Part shown: piece after piece, positions 13,182 through 21,799 of the stretch
How positions within the stretch are numbered: the first letter of the stretch is position 1
How the letters are laid out: each line of letters begins with the position of its first letter
Assembly (NCBI GenBank): GCA_945935945.1
Contig: CAMESA010000008.1
Span: forward strand, 1 to 24,897
Direction: 5' to 3'
Source: an uncultured Mollicutes bacterium
GTDB taxonomy: Bacteria > Bacillota_I > Bacilli_A > RFN20 > CAG-826
Length of the DNA: 24,897 nucleotides
The notes under the pieces: generated by a model
Databases searched by the model: none
The model's input: only the letters and a program-made list of their open reading frames with translations
Told to the model about the DNA's origin: nothing
Program-made: the position numbers and the translations under genes

Positions 13182-14234
13182 AAAACAACATTATTTTTCG
13201 ATGTAGCAAATTCGTTATATGGTGAAGATGGGGGATTACTTATTTCTGTTGGTGAAGAACCAAGACCACATCACATTCCAAACGCATTCTATGATGAAGT
13301 TGACACATTTGGTCAATTAATCAAAATGGTTGATGAGTTGTGTAAGCAACGCAATGGAGCTTATTCAAATATTCGTTTAATCGGTATTGATACAGTTGAT
13401 GAAGTGTTCAAATTAGCAGAGGCTTATGTTATTGCTGAGTATAATGCTTCAGTTGAGGACGCAAGTAAACGAACTAATACAATCCGTAGAGCTTATGGTG
13501 GTTATCGTGCAGGTGAAGATCGTGTTAAAGATTTAGTAGTTAAGACATTATTCAAACTGCGAAAATACAACTACGGTTTATTCATGATTGGTCATACGAA
13601 ATTAAAAGCTAAACGTGACAAGTTAGAAGAAGTTGAATATGAACAATTAACATCAAATTTAAGTGCTGACTATTACAACACACTTAAAGATAAAGTTAAT
13701 GTGGTAGCAACAGCTTATGTTAAACGCAACTTCAACAATACAAAAACTGAAAAAGATCAATACACGAAAAAAGACAAGACAGTTGGGGAATTAATCTCAG
13801 AACAACGTGTAATTGTATTCCGTGATGATGAGTTTGCAATTGACTGTAAATCTCACTTCCCTGATATTGTAGAGTCTTGTGAATTTAGTTCTGCTGCTTT
13901 CATTACTGCTATTACTGATGCAATTAAATCTCAGTTAGCAAAACAGCACAATGTAACAATTTCTGATGAACAATTAAAAGAAATTCAACAAGAACAAATC
14001 AAAGAACGTGATGAGATTGTTGAAGAAATGATTCAAGAAGAAATTAAAGCTGAAAAAGCAGAAGAATTAACTTCAAAGCGTGAAGAAATGTTAGAAACGA
14101 TTAGAAAAAATCAAAAATTAATCGAAAAATCTAAACTTGATGAAATTCGTGAAATCTTAAAGACGGTAGGTAAACCACTTACTGAATTAGATGATGAAAC
14201 TTTAGAACAAGTTTATGATTTAGCGAAACTTTAA
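13182..14234 (+). CDS. Sak4-like RecA-fold ATPase, exon 2
   Basis: The remaining 350 residues of a 377-aa RecA-fold ATPase similar to phage Sak4 (AAA_24) proteins, which work with SSB in single-strand annealing and recombination. It resumes with KTTLFFDVANSLYG (second half of Walker A), then IRLIGIDTVDEV (Walker B-like), then FMIGHTKLKA. From about residue 270 on, the C terminus is a long charged coiled coil (REEMLETIRKNQKLIEK). An apparent start at 13164 (MVNNNL) lies in the intron and is an artefact of reading unspliced DNA. The gene follows SSB and is separated from the next gene by a terminator-like hairpin. Confidence 0.8.
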   Translation, partial: KTTLFFDVANSLYGEDGGLLISVGEEPRPHHIPNAFYDEVDTFGQLIKMVDELCKQRNGAYSNIRLIGIDTVDEVFKLAEAYVIAEYNASVEDASKRTNTIRRAYGGYRAGEDRVKDLVVKTLFKLRKYNYGLFMIGHTKLKAKRDKLEEVEYEQLTSNLSADYYNTLKDKVNVVATAYVKRNFNNTKTEKDQYTKKDKTVGELISEQRVIVFRDDEFAIDCKSHFPDIVESCEFSSAAFITAITDAIKSQLAKQHNVTISDEQLKEIQQEQIKERDEIVEEMIQEEIKAEKAEELTSKREEMLETIRKNQKLIEKSKLDEIREILKTVGKPLTELDDETLEQVYDLAKL

Positions 14235-14245
14235 CAAATAAAAAA

Positions 14246-14270
14246 GGGGAGAGTGATCTCCCCTTGCTTT
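14246..14270 (+). terminator. Hairpin after the Sak4-like gene
   Basis: GGGGAGA (14246-14252) and TCTCCCC (14257-14263) around GTGA, with a weak T-rich tail (TTGCTTT). Probably a terminator or mRNA-stabilising 3' hairpin within the operon. Confidence 0.65.
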
Positions 14271-14283
14271 AAAAGGTGATGGA

Positions 14284-14802
14284 ATGAAGCCTAATAGAAA
14301 TTCTAGTTGTCGATGCCGTTGGTGTGGGAAATCTAATCTAGTTAAAAATTCATTAGTACATATCACTCCCAACAATTTAAATATGTATTTCTGTAATGAC
14401 GAATGCTATAAAGCTATGTCTAAGGATGAATTATTAGCTTGTGAAATCGAATATATGTTTATTTCCATGTTAAATGCTAGAGGCATGACAAAGAGCCTTA
14501 AAACTTATATTCAAAATCAGATTAAACCATACAAAGATAACGATAGACTTCTAGCACTACACAGTGTTTTCAAAAATAAACATCAATTCTTTTACGAATA
14601 CTTAAAAGATAAATCATTCTCTAATTCAACAGTTAAAGCTAAATACATTTTTAAAAGCATTGAAAATGATGTTGAAAAGGAATATCAAGCCTTAACTAAA
14701 CTTGAACAGATTAGAGAAATCAAAGAAGAACAGACTCATGATGTATGTGAGCTGAGACAAACTAAGCGAAAAAGATTTAGAAATATCTCGGAATTTTTAT
14801 AG
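14284..14802 (+). CDS. Zinc-finger-like protein of unknown function
   Basis: A 172-aa protein. The N terminus has a probable zinc-binding knuckle pair, C-R-C-x2-C at residues about 9-14 and FCNDEC near 38-43. The rest is helical and basic (TLRQTKRKRFRN-like tail). The fold resembles small nucleic-acid-binding proteins seen among phage replication genes, but I do not recognise a family. The ribosome binding site AAGGTGATG is just upstream and overlaps the tail of the preceding hairpin. It is probably co-transcribed with the following short gene, which starts 10 nt after its stop. Confidence 0.65.
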   Translation: MKPNRNSSCRCRWCGKSNLVKNSLVHITPNNLNMYFCNDECYKAMSKDELLACEIEYMFISMLNARGMTKSLKTYIQNQIKPYKDNDRLLALHSVFKNKHQFFYEYLKDKSFSNSTVKAKYIFKSIENDVEKEYQALTKLEQIREIKEEQTHDVCELRQTKRKRFRNISEFL

Positions 14803-14812
14803 TGGGGGATTT

Positions 14813-15010
14813 ATGAAAGGTTATTGGTGCAATATCGTAGTCGTTAACAAATATTCGATGGAAACATTTCATATCGACACTTTAAAAGAAGATTTATTTG
14901 ATATTATTTCAAAATTATCAAATGAAAAGAAGACATTTTACGTCAATTTGATGTTGGATGAGCTATGTAAAGACTCCATGTACTTCGAAAAAGGGGAAAG
15001 ACAGTGGTAA
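14813..15010 (+). CDS. 65-aa hypothetical protein
   Basis: Small acidic protein with ATG and a strong GGGGG ribosome binding site. The middle is amphipathic (TLKEDLFDIISKLSNEKK). No motif recognised. It sits 10 nt after the zinc-finger gene, so it is probably a real operon member. Confidence 0.55.
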   Translation: MKGYWCNIVVVNKYSMETFHIDTLKEDLFDIISKLSNEKKTFYVNLMLDELCKDSMYFEKGERQW

Positions 15011-15162
15011 CTGATTAAAATGATGATTTTATTCATTAAAAATGCCATTTTTTAGCCAATTTTCGTCATTTTTCGACAAAATTCGACATAAAAATAGGTA
15101 AAATTTGTATAAAAATTGTGTAAAATTTGTGTAAATTTCAAGTTTAAGTGGGGGAAAATGAA

Positions 15163-17610
15163 ATGGAGAAAATTAGAGCTAATATTCCTGAAAAATACTT
15201 AGAAAATCGAGACACAATCGAAGGACGATTAATTTTAGCATTTTGGAAGCAACCAGAACTATTAGATGAGTACAAATTAAATCCAAAAGATGATCTGGTT
15301 AATGAAGATTCACGACTGCTTTATAATTTAGCAGTAAAAATGTATGAAAGCGGAATTATTGAGTTCGACTTAGTTTCAGTAGAGACTTATTTGGAAAAAT
15401 ACCCACGACTATTAGAAGAAATTAATGAAAATGGTGGGGTAAAAGAATTAATTCGTAGTGCTAATACAATTAATACTGTTAATATTGAAAACTATTATGA
15501 CGATTTACTGAAAGCAAACTATCTAATTGACTTATATTTCACTCAAAAGCAGTTGGTTTCTGATTTTGATAAGATGAAAAACATGACAGACTCATTATGT
15601 GTAGCTGACTATGTAGAACATCTAGTAGGGGAATGTGCTAGTTCTAAGATTATGAAAAAAGTAGAAGTTAATGAATTATACATTAGCGATCAATTACTCG
15701 ATGAAATTATTCAGGGAGAGCTAATTGAAACCATTTCATTCGGTGAATATGCGCCTAAATTAAACGATATTTTATACGGATGTCCGTTAAGCATGGTGAC
15801 AATGATTTCAGCGCCTTCTGGATGTGTAGATTGTGAAACAGAATTCTTTAATGGTTCACAGTGGAAGAAAATTTCTGATTATCAACCAGGTGATAAAGTG
15901 CTTCAGTATAATACAGATGGAACAGCAAATTTAGTTTATCCGTTGGATTATATTAAGAAACCAGAAGAAAAGATGTATCACTTCAAAAGTAAATATGGGT
16001 TAGATCAATGTTTATCTGCTGAACATGACGTGGTTTTACATTCTAAATATCGTGGAATGTATAAAATTCCTATGCATGAATTAATCGAGAAACATAATCG
16101 TTTGAAATATGGAATTGATGATGACTTCATTACAACTTTTGATTATAGTGGTAGCGGAATTTCATATACAGATGATGAAATTAGATTAATGTGTGCGATT
16201 GTATGTGATGGAAGTTTTAAAACAGATGGTAAAACAAATTGGTGTAGAGTTAATTTAAAGAAGCAGCGTAAAAAAGAACGATTAACGATGTTGTTAAATA
16301 ACTGTGGTATTGAGTACAAAGAGCGTGATAAAGATAATGGTTACACTGTATATAAATTTAATGCTCCAATTCGCATGAAAAAATTCACTGGTGAATGGTA
16401 TAACTGTACCAAACATCAAATTGAAATCATTGTCGATGAAATCATTAAATGGGATGGCAATATTTCACATAAAAAAAGTGGAATGGAACAGTGGCGCTTT
16501 TCAACAACCGACAAAGATAATGCCGATTTTATTCAATTTTGTTTAAGTTCTATCGGTTATCGTTCGACAATCAGTGTTAATGATCGTGTAGGAAAACCTT
16601 ATTTCACAAATAAAAAACAATACATTAGGAAAAGTGTTGAATATACAGTAAATCGAACAAAACGCATTTTGTGTGGAATGCGTGGCAAAACAAAAATTCC
16701 TATTACTGAATGCAAACCTAAAGACGGGTTTAAATATTGCTTTACTGTTCCTAGTGGAATGTTAGTTTTAAGACGAAATAATAAAATTTTCATCACAGGA
16801 AATTCAGGTAAAAGTACATTTATCACTTCAATGATGTTATATCCATTTATCAAACAAGGAGAAATTGTCACGTTAATCAGTAACGAATTAGGCTATAAAC
16901 AATACCTAATCATGCTTATTACAATGGTTCTAACTAGAGAACTTGATTATTATAAGATTACACGTGACAAAATCCTTAAAGCTAAATTAACAGCAGAGGA
17001 TATTGAAAAATTAAAAGAAGCTCAGGCTTTTATTAACAATAATTACAAAGGTGGTATCAAATTCATCAACTATAACAGTAGTGATATTGATATTGTTATT
17101 CGTAATATGAAGAAATACGCACGTTTAGGTTCAAGAGTAGTTGTTTATGACACGATGAAAAGTCCAAACTCGGCTAATGAACGTGCTTGGGCTGACATTA
17201 TTGAAGCATCAAAATTATTAACTTACACGTGTCAAGAAACTAATCAGGCATTAATTTTATCGTATCAGATTGCAATGCACGCTTCTACTAAGCGTTTCTT
17301 AACTGGTGCTGACTTATCACAAGGTAAACAAATCAAAGAAATGATTACAAACCATATCATCTTTAGATATTTAAAACCAGATGAGTATAGCGGTGAAAGA
17401 TACGATGTGAAACCTTATCGTTGGAAACGTGAAGAGACAAGTGGTAAGACTTATAAAGAATATTTTAAAACCGATCCAGACAAACGTTATATCGTTGTTT
17501 ACGTTGAAAAAACACGTAATGGTGAGGACGGAAAACATTTGTTATATAGATTTGACGGACACCATGCCACATACACAGAATTAGGTTATTGTACAGTCGT
17601 TCCAGATTAA
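15163..17610 (+). CDS. dnaB: DnaB-family replicative helicase containing an intein
   Basis: An 815-aa precursor that becomes a 488-aa hexameric helicase after removal of a 327-aa intein (15823-16803). The N-terminal domain (about 1-150) matches the DnaB primase-interaction region (DTIEGRLILAFWKQPELL). The RecA-like motor resumes with Walker A APSG/SGKSTF, split by the intein, and continues with VVVYDT (Walker B-like) and later helicase segments to the C terminus. ATG at 15163 follows GTGGGGG at good spacing. The in-frame GTG at 15148 is part of that purine tract and less likely. The primase gene follows after 21 nt. Both would act at the fork with the DnaE-type polymerase downstream. Confidence 0.85.
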   Translation: MEKIRANIPEKYLENRDTIEGRLILAFWKQPELLDEYKLNPKDDLVNEDSRLLYNLAVKMYESGIIEFDLVSVETYLEKYPRLLEEINENGGVKELIRSANTINTVNIENYYDDLLKANYLIDLYFTQKQLVSDFDKMKNMTDSLCVADYVEHLVGECASSKIMKKVEVNELYISDQLLDEIIQGELIETISFGEYAPKLNDILYGCPLSMVTMISAPSGCVDCETEFFNGSQWKKISDYQPGDKVLQYNTDGTANLVYPLDYIKKPEEKMYHFKSKYGLDQCLSAEHDVVLHSKYRGMYKIPMHELIEKHNRLKYGIDDDFITTFDYSGSGISYTDDEIRLMCAIVCDGSFKTDGKTNWCRVNLKKQRKKERLTMLLNNCGIEYKERDKDNGYTVYKFNAPIRMKKFTGEWYNCTKHQIEIIVDEIIKWDGNISHKKSGMEQWRFSTTDKDNADFIQFCLSSIGYRSTISVNDRVGKPYFTNKKQYIRKSVEYTVNRTKRILCGMRGKTKIPITECKPKDGFKYCFTVPSGMLVLRRNNKIFITGNSGKSTFITSMMLYPFIKQGEIVTLISNELGYKQYLIMLITMVLTRELDYYKITRDKILKAKLTAEDIEKLKEAQAFINNNYKGGIKFINYNSSDIDIVIRNMKKYARLGSRVVVYDTMKSPNSANERAWADIIEASKLLTYTCQETNQALILSYQIAMHASTKRFLTGADLSQGKQIKEMITNHIIFRYLKPDEYSGERYDVKPYRWKREETSGKTYKEYFKTDPDKRYIVVYVEKTRNGEDGKHLLYRFDGHHATYTELGYCTVVPD
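15823..16803 (+). other. Intein in the DnaB Walker A motif, with LAGLIDADG-type endonuclease
   Basis: 327 residues start at Cys (CVDCETEF, block A) and end FITGN before Ser +1. Block B is CLSAEHDVV (the TxxH position). A LAGLIDADG-like helix LMCAIVCDGSF and a second copy around IIVDEIIKWDGN mark a dodecapeptide homing endonuclease. Block F is YCFTVPSGMLVLRRNNKIF. The penultimate residue is Gly where most inteins have His, a variation known in some phage-type inteins that uses other residues for Asn cyclisation. Excision restores an unbroken P-loop, APSGSGKST. Confidence 0.9.
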
Positions 17611-17631
17611 AAGAGAGGAGAATAAATCAGT

Positions 17632-18633
17632 ATGGACGTTGTTACTTTAAAAGAAAAATTAATAAATGATACTGATTTACTTATCGAAGTTTTAGAAAAG
17701 TTTGGTTTTCATCATGTGAAGATAATCAGAAATGAAATCAGATGCTCACATGAACTAGAAAGTAACCCAACCGCTGTAAGAATTAGTACAGAAAATCTAT
17801 CTGCTAATTGTTATAGTAAAAGCATTAAGGGGGATATTTTCACTCTATTGCAATGGAAATCTGGAATGAACTTTTACGATACATTTAACCGTATTCTATC
17901 AATTATTGGTGATGAAGAGGTTGTAATTACTGAAAGAAAGTCGTTTTTTGGAGGGAAATTCAGACAATTTATCGGAAAAGTACCTCAAAAAGACGGAATT
18001 TACGATGAAAAAGAAGTAAATTCTTATGAAAAAGTTCCTAATTTACGTTTTTTAGAAGACAATATTTCAATTCGTACCCAAAAACATTTTGATATTCGTT
18101 ATGATCGTGAAACAGATTATATTGCGATCATTTGGAGAAATGTTGAAGGTAAAATTGTCGGTGTTAAAGGTAGAAGAAATAGTGATGATGAGGAAAAAGT
18201 TAAGTATTTTGCCTTAAAACAGTTTCAAAAAACACAACATTTATACGGATTTCATGAAAATTACAATGAAATCATCAAAGAACGTAAGATTTTTATATTT
18301 GAAGCTGAGAAATCGGTCATGCAGGCTCACACATTTGGCATTCCATTAGGTGTAGCAGTCGGTTCACATGACATTGATGAACAGCAGATTAGACATTTGA
18401 AGTTTAACGTTGATGAGGCCATTATCTGTTATGATAAAGACGTTGAATTAAATGTTGTTTTAGAACAAGCAAAAAGGATAAAAAACCAACTCGGAATTAA
18501 AGTTGGATATATTTATGATGAGGAAAATTTATTGGGGAAAAAGGATAGTCCTACTGATAAAGGTAGGGCAATATTCTTAAAATTATTAGAGAATACTCAT
18601 TACATTGGGGATGATATGACTGGAATTAAATGA
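17632..18633 (+). CDS. DnaG-like primase (TOPRIM), small phage form
   Basis: A 333-aa primase that should make RNA primers for the helicase-polymerase fork. The N-terminal part (about 38-85) resembles the CHC2 zinc module, but only IRCSH and NCYSK remain. The second Cys of the CFGC pair is missing, so zinc binding is doubtful. A linker follows, then the TOPRIM core (about 215-300) with EAEKSVMQ (the catalytic Glu motif) and ICYDKDVE (the D-x-D motif). It is about half the length of bacterial DnaG and lacks a separate helicase-binding C-terminal domain. It starts 21 nt after DnaB with AGAGGAG upstream. The last codons overlap the start of the nuclease gene in ATGA. Confidence 0.8.
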   Translation: MDVVTLKEKLINDTDLLIEVLEKFGFHHVKIIRNEIRCSHELESNPTAVRISTENLSANCYSKSIKGDIFTLLQWKSGMNFYDTFNRILSIIGDEEVVITERKSFFGGKFRQFIGKVPQKDGIYDEKEVNSYEKVPNLRFLEDNISIRTQKHFDIRYDRETDYIAIIWRNVEGKIVGVKGRRNSDDEEKVKYFALKQFQKTQHLYGFHENYNEIIKERKIFIFEAEKSVMQAHTFGIPLGVAVGSHDIDEQQIRHLKFNVDEAIICYDKDVELNVVLEQAKRIKNQLGIKVGYIYDEENLLGKKDSPTDKGRAIFLKLLENTHYIGDDMTGIK

Positions 18634-19474
18634 AAAAACAGTATATAGTTTTTCACGATTAAAAACATTTCGTGACTGTAAACAATCATACTACTTACAA
18701 TATGTGTTAAACCATACACGCAGCGACAATATTTATGGAACATTAGGAACAGTAGTCCATGATTTATTAGAAAGCGCACAAAAAGGTGAAATTGATGACA
18801 TGGAAAAGGCAGTTGAAACTTTTACAGAAGAAGTTGCAGTTGCAGAATTTTTCGGTCATTCATTTCCAAATGAAAAAATAAAAGAGGATTATGTAACGTG
18901 TGTTAGTCATGCGATTAGACACTATAAACCTCTACATGGTTGTAAATTTGAAATTGAAAAAAGAATAGACTGTGAAATTGGTGGTTATAAACTAACAGGA
19001 TTCATTGATTTGATTATTCATAACATTGATGGTACTGTTACGGTTATTGATTATAAAACAAGTAGTAAATATTCAGGGCAAGATTTAAAGAAGAATGCTA
19101 ATCAGTTGTTACTATATGCCATTGCACTTGAACAAGAAGGGTATGTGGTGAGAGAAGTCTCATGGCTTATGCTTAAATATTGCACTGTTGCAGGCAAAAG
19201 AAATGGTTCAACAAAGACAATTAAGCGTTCTGAATTATATGAAAATCAAGAGTTTGAACCTTGTTTTGTAAAATATCCATACAATGATGAAACAAAGCGT
19301 GAATGTGAAGAATGGATCATATCAACAATTGAAGAAATTGAAAGTTTAGACTTATTCGATGAATGGGAGTCTAAAAAGATTGATAAATTTAGCAGTTTTG
19401 GTTGTAAAAATGTTTGTTCAGTTTGCGAACATTGTACACCTTATCAAGAGTTCGCTAAAAATCAAAAATATTAG
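18630..19474 (+). CDS. Cas4/AddB-like PD-(D/E)XK nuclease with Fe-S cysteines; start separated by a one-base frame break
   Basis: A RecB-family exonuclease of about 280 aa. The frame starting at GTG 18704 lacks the conserved N terminus (YSFSRLKTFRDC). That segment is encoded upstream in the same frame but has no ATG, GTG or TTG start. ATG 18630, overlapping the primase stop in ATGA, is the natural start but is one base out of frame across the run A6 (18633-18638). With seven A's, or a -1 slip, the protein reads MKKTVYSFSR. Motifs: FRDC, GTVVHDLLE, TGFIDLI, VIDYKTS and ANQLLLYA (QxxxY), then four C-terminal cysteines (CKNVCSVCEHC). The N-terminal Cys with these likely holds a 4Fe-4S cluster. 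Confidence 0.75.
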
Positions 19475-19477
19475 AAC

Positions 19478-19535
19478 AATGCCTCTTCCTTAAAAGTATA
19501 ATGATTTGGAAATTATATAGAAAGGAAGGGGCATT
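19478..19535 (+). promoter_or_regulatory. 14-bp stem that buries the ribosome binding site of the next gene
   Basis: AATGCCTCTTCCTT (19478-19491) pairs with AAGGAAGGGGCATT (19522-19535), 14 bp with one G-U, around a 30-nt loop. The right arm contains the Shine-Dalgarno GGAAGGGG of the gene starting at 19539. It may act as a translational switch or as a weak terminator of the upstream operon (T-run only ATTTTC). The loop has TATAAT, possibly a promoter whose transcript would escape the hairpin. Confidence 0.6.
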
Positions 19536-19538
19536 TTC

Positions 19539-20090
19539 ATGTTAAAAAGTGAACATATTCTAGAAGAGATTGAAGCAAAACGTCAAGAAATCGAAGAAAT
19601 ACAAGCTGAAATTGATGAATTGCACGCAGATTATGCTGAAGCTATGGCATTTGAAAGCCAAAACTATTCAGTTGGTGCTGTATTTGAACATTCACTATAT
19701 GAAGTTGAGGCAGTTATCACAATGGCAGGTATCGTTGAAAAAGAAGATGGTTGTGATCTGTTATATTCATTAATTTCATTAGAGACTGGAAATCGCTTCT
19801 ATGAGCCATCTACATTAGAAGAATTAAAAAATGAAATGGTTGAAGAAGGTAGATTTAATTATATCGGTCATATTTCTGACTATACTCAATCAAAAAATAA
19901 ACAAAAAGAAAAAGTAGAGCTTGTTTACGATGAAACGTGCAACACAATTGATATTGTCGTTGATGGTGAATATATTTCTGTTTTTGATTTAGAAGTTGGT
20001 TCTAATATTTTAAAGTATGAAATTATTGAGGAAATTTCCGATCTATTAAGTTATTTTGAGATTGAACATGAACTTAAAAAAGTAGAATAA
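19539..20090 (+). CDS. Acidic coiled-coil protein of unknown function
   Basis: A 183-aa acidic protein. Residues about 3-33 form a strong heptad coiled coil (ILEEIEAKRQEIEEIQAEID). The remainder has short beta-rich segments (VYDETCNTIDIVVDGEYISV) without catalytic residues. It may be an oligomeric accessory factor for the replication module in which it lies. I recognise no family. Start ATG is 19539, and the ribosome binding site lies in the hairpin described separately. A long stretch of 200 nt separates it from the polymerase. Confidence 0.6.
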   Translation: MLKSEHILEEIEAKRQEIEEIQAEIDELHADYAEAMAFESQNYSVGAVFEHSLYEVEAVITMAGIVEKEDGCDLLYSLISLETGNRFYEPSTLEELKNEMVEEGRFNYIGHISDYTQSKNKQKEKVELVYDETCNTIDIVVDGEYISVFDLEVGSNILKYEIIEEISDLLSYFEIEHELKKVE

Positions 20091-20144
20091 TTTCTAAAAT
20101 TTTATTTAAGTAGTTTGAAACCGTAAGGGATAGAATTAGTCTAG

Positions 20145-20273
20145 TATAATCTAGTTGATAATATATATATGAAGATTGATTATTTTTAATCAATAATAAT
20201 GATGATTGTTAAGATGAAGTAATTAATACTTCACATGATATAGATTTAGAGACTAGATATTCTAGTCTTTTTT
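20145..20273 (+). promoter_or_regulatory. Leader of the polymerase gene with three hairpins
   Basis: TATAAT at 20145-20150 could be a -10 (only a distant TTGAAA at 20115 upstream). Three perfect hairpins follow: ATTGATTA-TTTT-TAATCAAT (20175-20194), TGAAGTA-ATTAA-TACTTCA (20215-20233) and AGACTAG-ATATT-CTAGTCT (20250-20268) with T6, a terminator. The terminator stands 18 nt before the polymerase start. Possible attenuation. The whole gap 20091-20290 holds no gene. Confidence 0.55.
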
Positions 20274-20290
20274 GATAGGGGAGATATGAA

Positions 20291-21494
20291 TTGGAATTTG
20301 TAAATTATCATTGTCATAGGCAGTATTCAAATGCAGTTACAATTGATTGTGCAATAGGTCATGAGGATTACATTAAAAGAATTAAAGAGTTAGGTCATGA
20401 AACATTAACTGTCATTGAACATGGTTATACAGGTGGAATGACTTCAATATTAGAAGCCTATAGTTTATGTAAAAAAAATAATATCAAAATGTTAATTGGA
20501 GCTGAATGTTATTTTGTTAAAGATAGAAAAGTTTCAGATGATAGTAATTGGCATATTGTTATTATAGCCCTTAATCACAGTGCGTTGAGACAATTAAATT
20601 TAGCTATTTCATTGGCGAATGAGACAGGTTTTTATAAAAAAGCACGATTAGATTATGAGTTAATTTCAAAATTAACACCTGAAAATTTCATTGTTACATC
20701 TGCTTGCATTGGTGGAGTTGCTAACGATACTGAGATTATTGAATTTTTAAAGAACCATTTCAAAGAAAATTTTTATCTTGAAATTCAGTCACATAACCAT
20801 ATCGCTCAAATTAATTTTAATAAACACATATTAAGTTTATCGGAACAGTATGATATTGAATTAATTCATGGATGTGATACTCATTGGATTACTGAAGATG
20901 ATAAATTTAAACGTAAAATTTTATTATCTGGGAAAGGTATGAACTATGGTGATGAAGATAGTTTTGAAAATGATTACCCTAGCTATGATGAAATTTTAGA
21001 ACGCTATCGTGTGCAAGGTGTAGTCAGTGAAGAACAAGCGAAATCTGCTCTAGATAATACGATGATTATTAAAGAAAAAACTAAAGAATTTGTTTTCAAT
21101 GATGACATTAAAATGCCAACGTTATACCCTAACGAAACGCATGAACAAAAAATGAAAAGACTAGAAAATATTTTAAATCAAGAATATAAACGTCAATATG
21201 GCCACCTATCAGGATCGGAACGTAAAAGATATTTAGAAGCCATTCGTTATGAAACTTCTATCATCAGAAACACTTGTATGGAAGATTACTTTTTACTTAA
21301 CTATTACATTATCAAACGTGCTAAAGAGTTAGGGATGATTTTAACTCAAACTGGTCGGCGGATCGGCAGTAAGTTTCCTCAATAATAAATTGTTGGGATT
21401 TACTGAAGTAGATAGACTACAAGAAAAAGTTCAATTATATCCGACACGATTTATGAGTGAGAGTCGTATTTTACAAACACGTTCATTGCCCGAT
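20291..21494 (+). CDS. dnaE: DnaE-type DNA polymerase III alpha subunit, exon 1 (with internal one-base frame break)
   Basis: N-terminal part of a replicative C-family polymerase. It starts at TTG 20291, 7 nt after GGGGAG. An ATG at 20286 is out of frame and soon stops. A PHP domain opens the protein (YHCHRQYSN, then VIEHGYTGGM, then GCDTHW). No 3'-5' exonuclease is inserted, so it is DnaE-like, not PolC. The first frame stops at 21385 (GRRIGSKFPQ), but removing one base in GGTCGGCGG (21354-21362) restores TGRGSAVSFLNNKLLGFTEV, the conserved palm segment. That reading continues to SLPD at 21494, where an intron begins. Together with exon 2 the protein would be about 1002 aa, typical of DnaE. 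Confidence 0.8.
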
Positions 21495-21799
21495 AAAAAA
21501 TTGTCGCTTTAGGTGGTGACACCTATCGAAAACCATGTGAACCTGTAAATGCAGGGTGTCTGTTTCACGTATAGGAGTTATAGGAAATGATAACTAGGAA
21601 ACAGGCTAACAGGAAATCTCTAAGTGCGAAAGCATATGACAATCCTGTGCGAAGTCTACAATGTAGAAACGTGCAACGACTATCCTTTATGGAGTACATT
21701 TGAGGTGAAATTCCTCATTTGGAAGCGCATGGCAACTTATTTTAAGTTGATGATATAGTCTATTCCCTTTTAAATATGTCGAAAGACAGGGTGTTAAAG
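21495..21799 (+). ncRNA. Group I intron, 305 nt, in the polymerase catalytic motif, no ORF
   Basis: P1 pairs exon CGAU (21491-21494) and the next AA with UUGUCG (21501-21506), with U-G at the splice site. A P2-like hairpin is AGGTG-GTGA-CACCT (21511-21524). P4 is ACAGGA with UCCUGU. P5 is UGC-GAAA-GCA. P6 is CUAC-AAU-GUAG. P7 is GACUAU (21678-21683, in the classic GTGCAACGACTAT element) with AUAGUC (21755-21760). P8 is UGAGG with CCUCA. P9 is UGUC-GAAA-GACA (21777-21788). The terminal G is 21799. Splicing joins SLPD to IDFN, the catalytic motif of C-family polymerases. Confidence 0.93.

Noticed and set aside
15011..15162. Origin or iteron cluster before the helicase gene
   Set aside because: Short AT-rich repeats such as AAAATTTGT and TTCGACA occur, but copies are few and irregular, so only a leader or promoter region can be supported.
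21776..21799. ATG 21776 as start of a separate polymerase protein
   Set aside because: The ATG is inside the intron P9 hairpin and has no ribosome binding site. Homology begins at IDFN.
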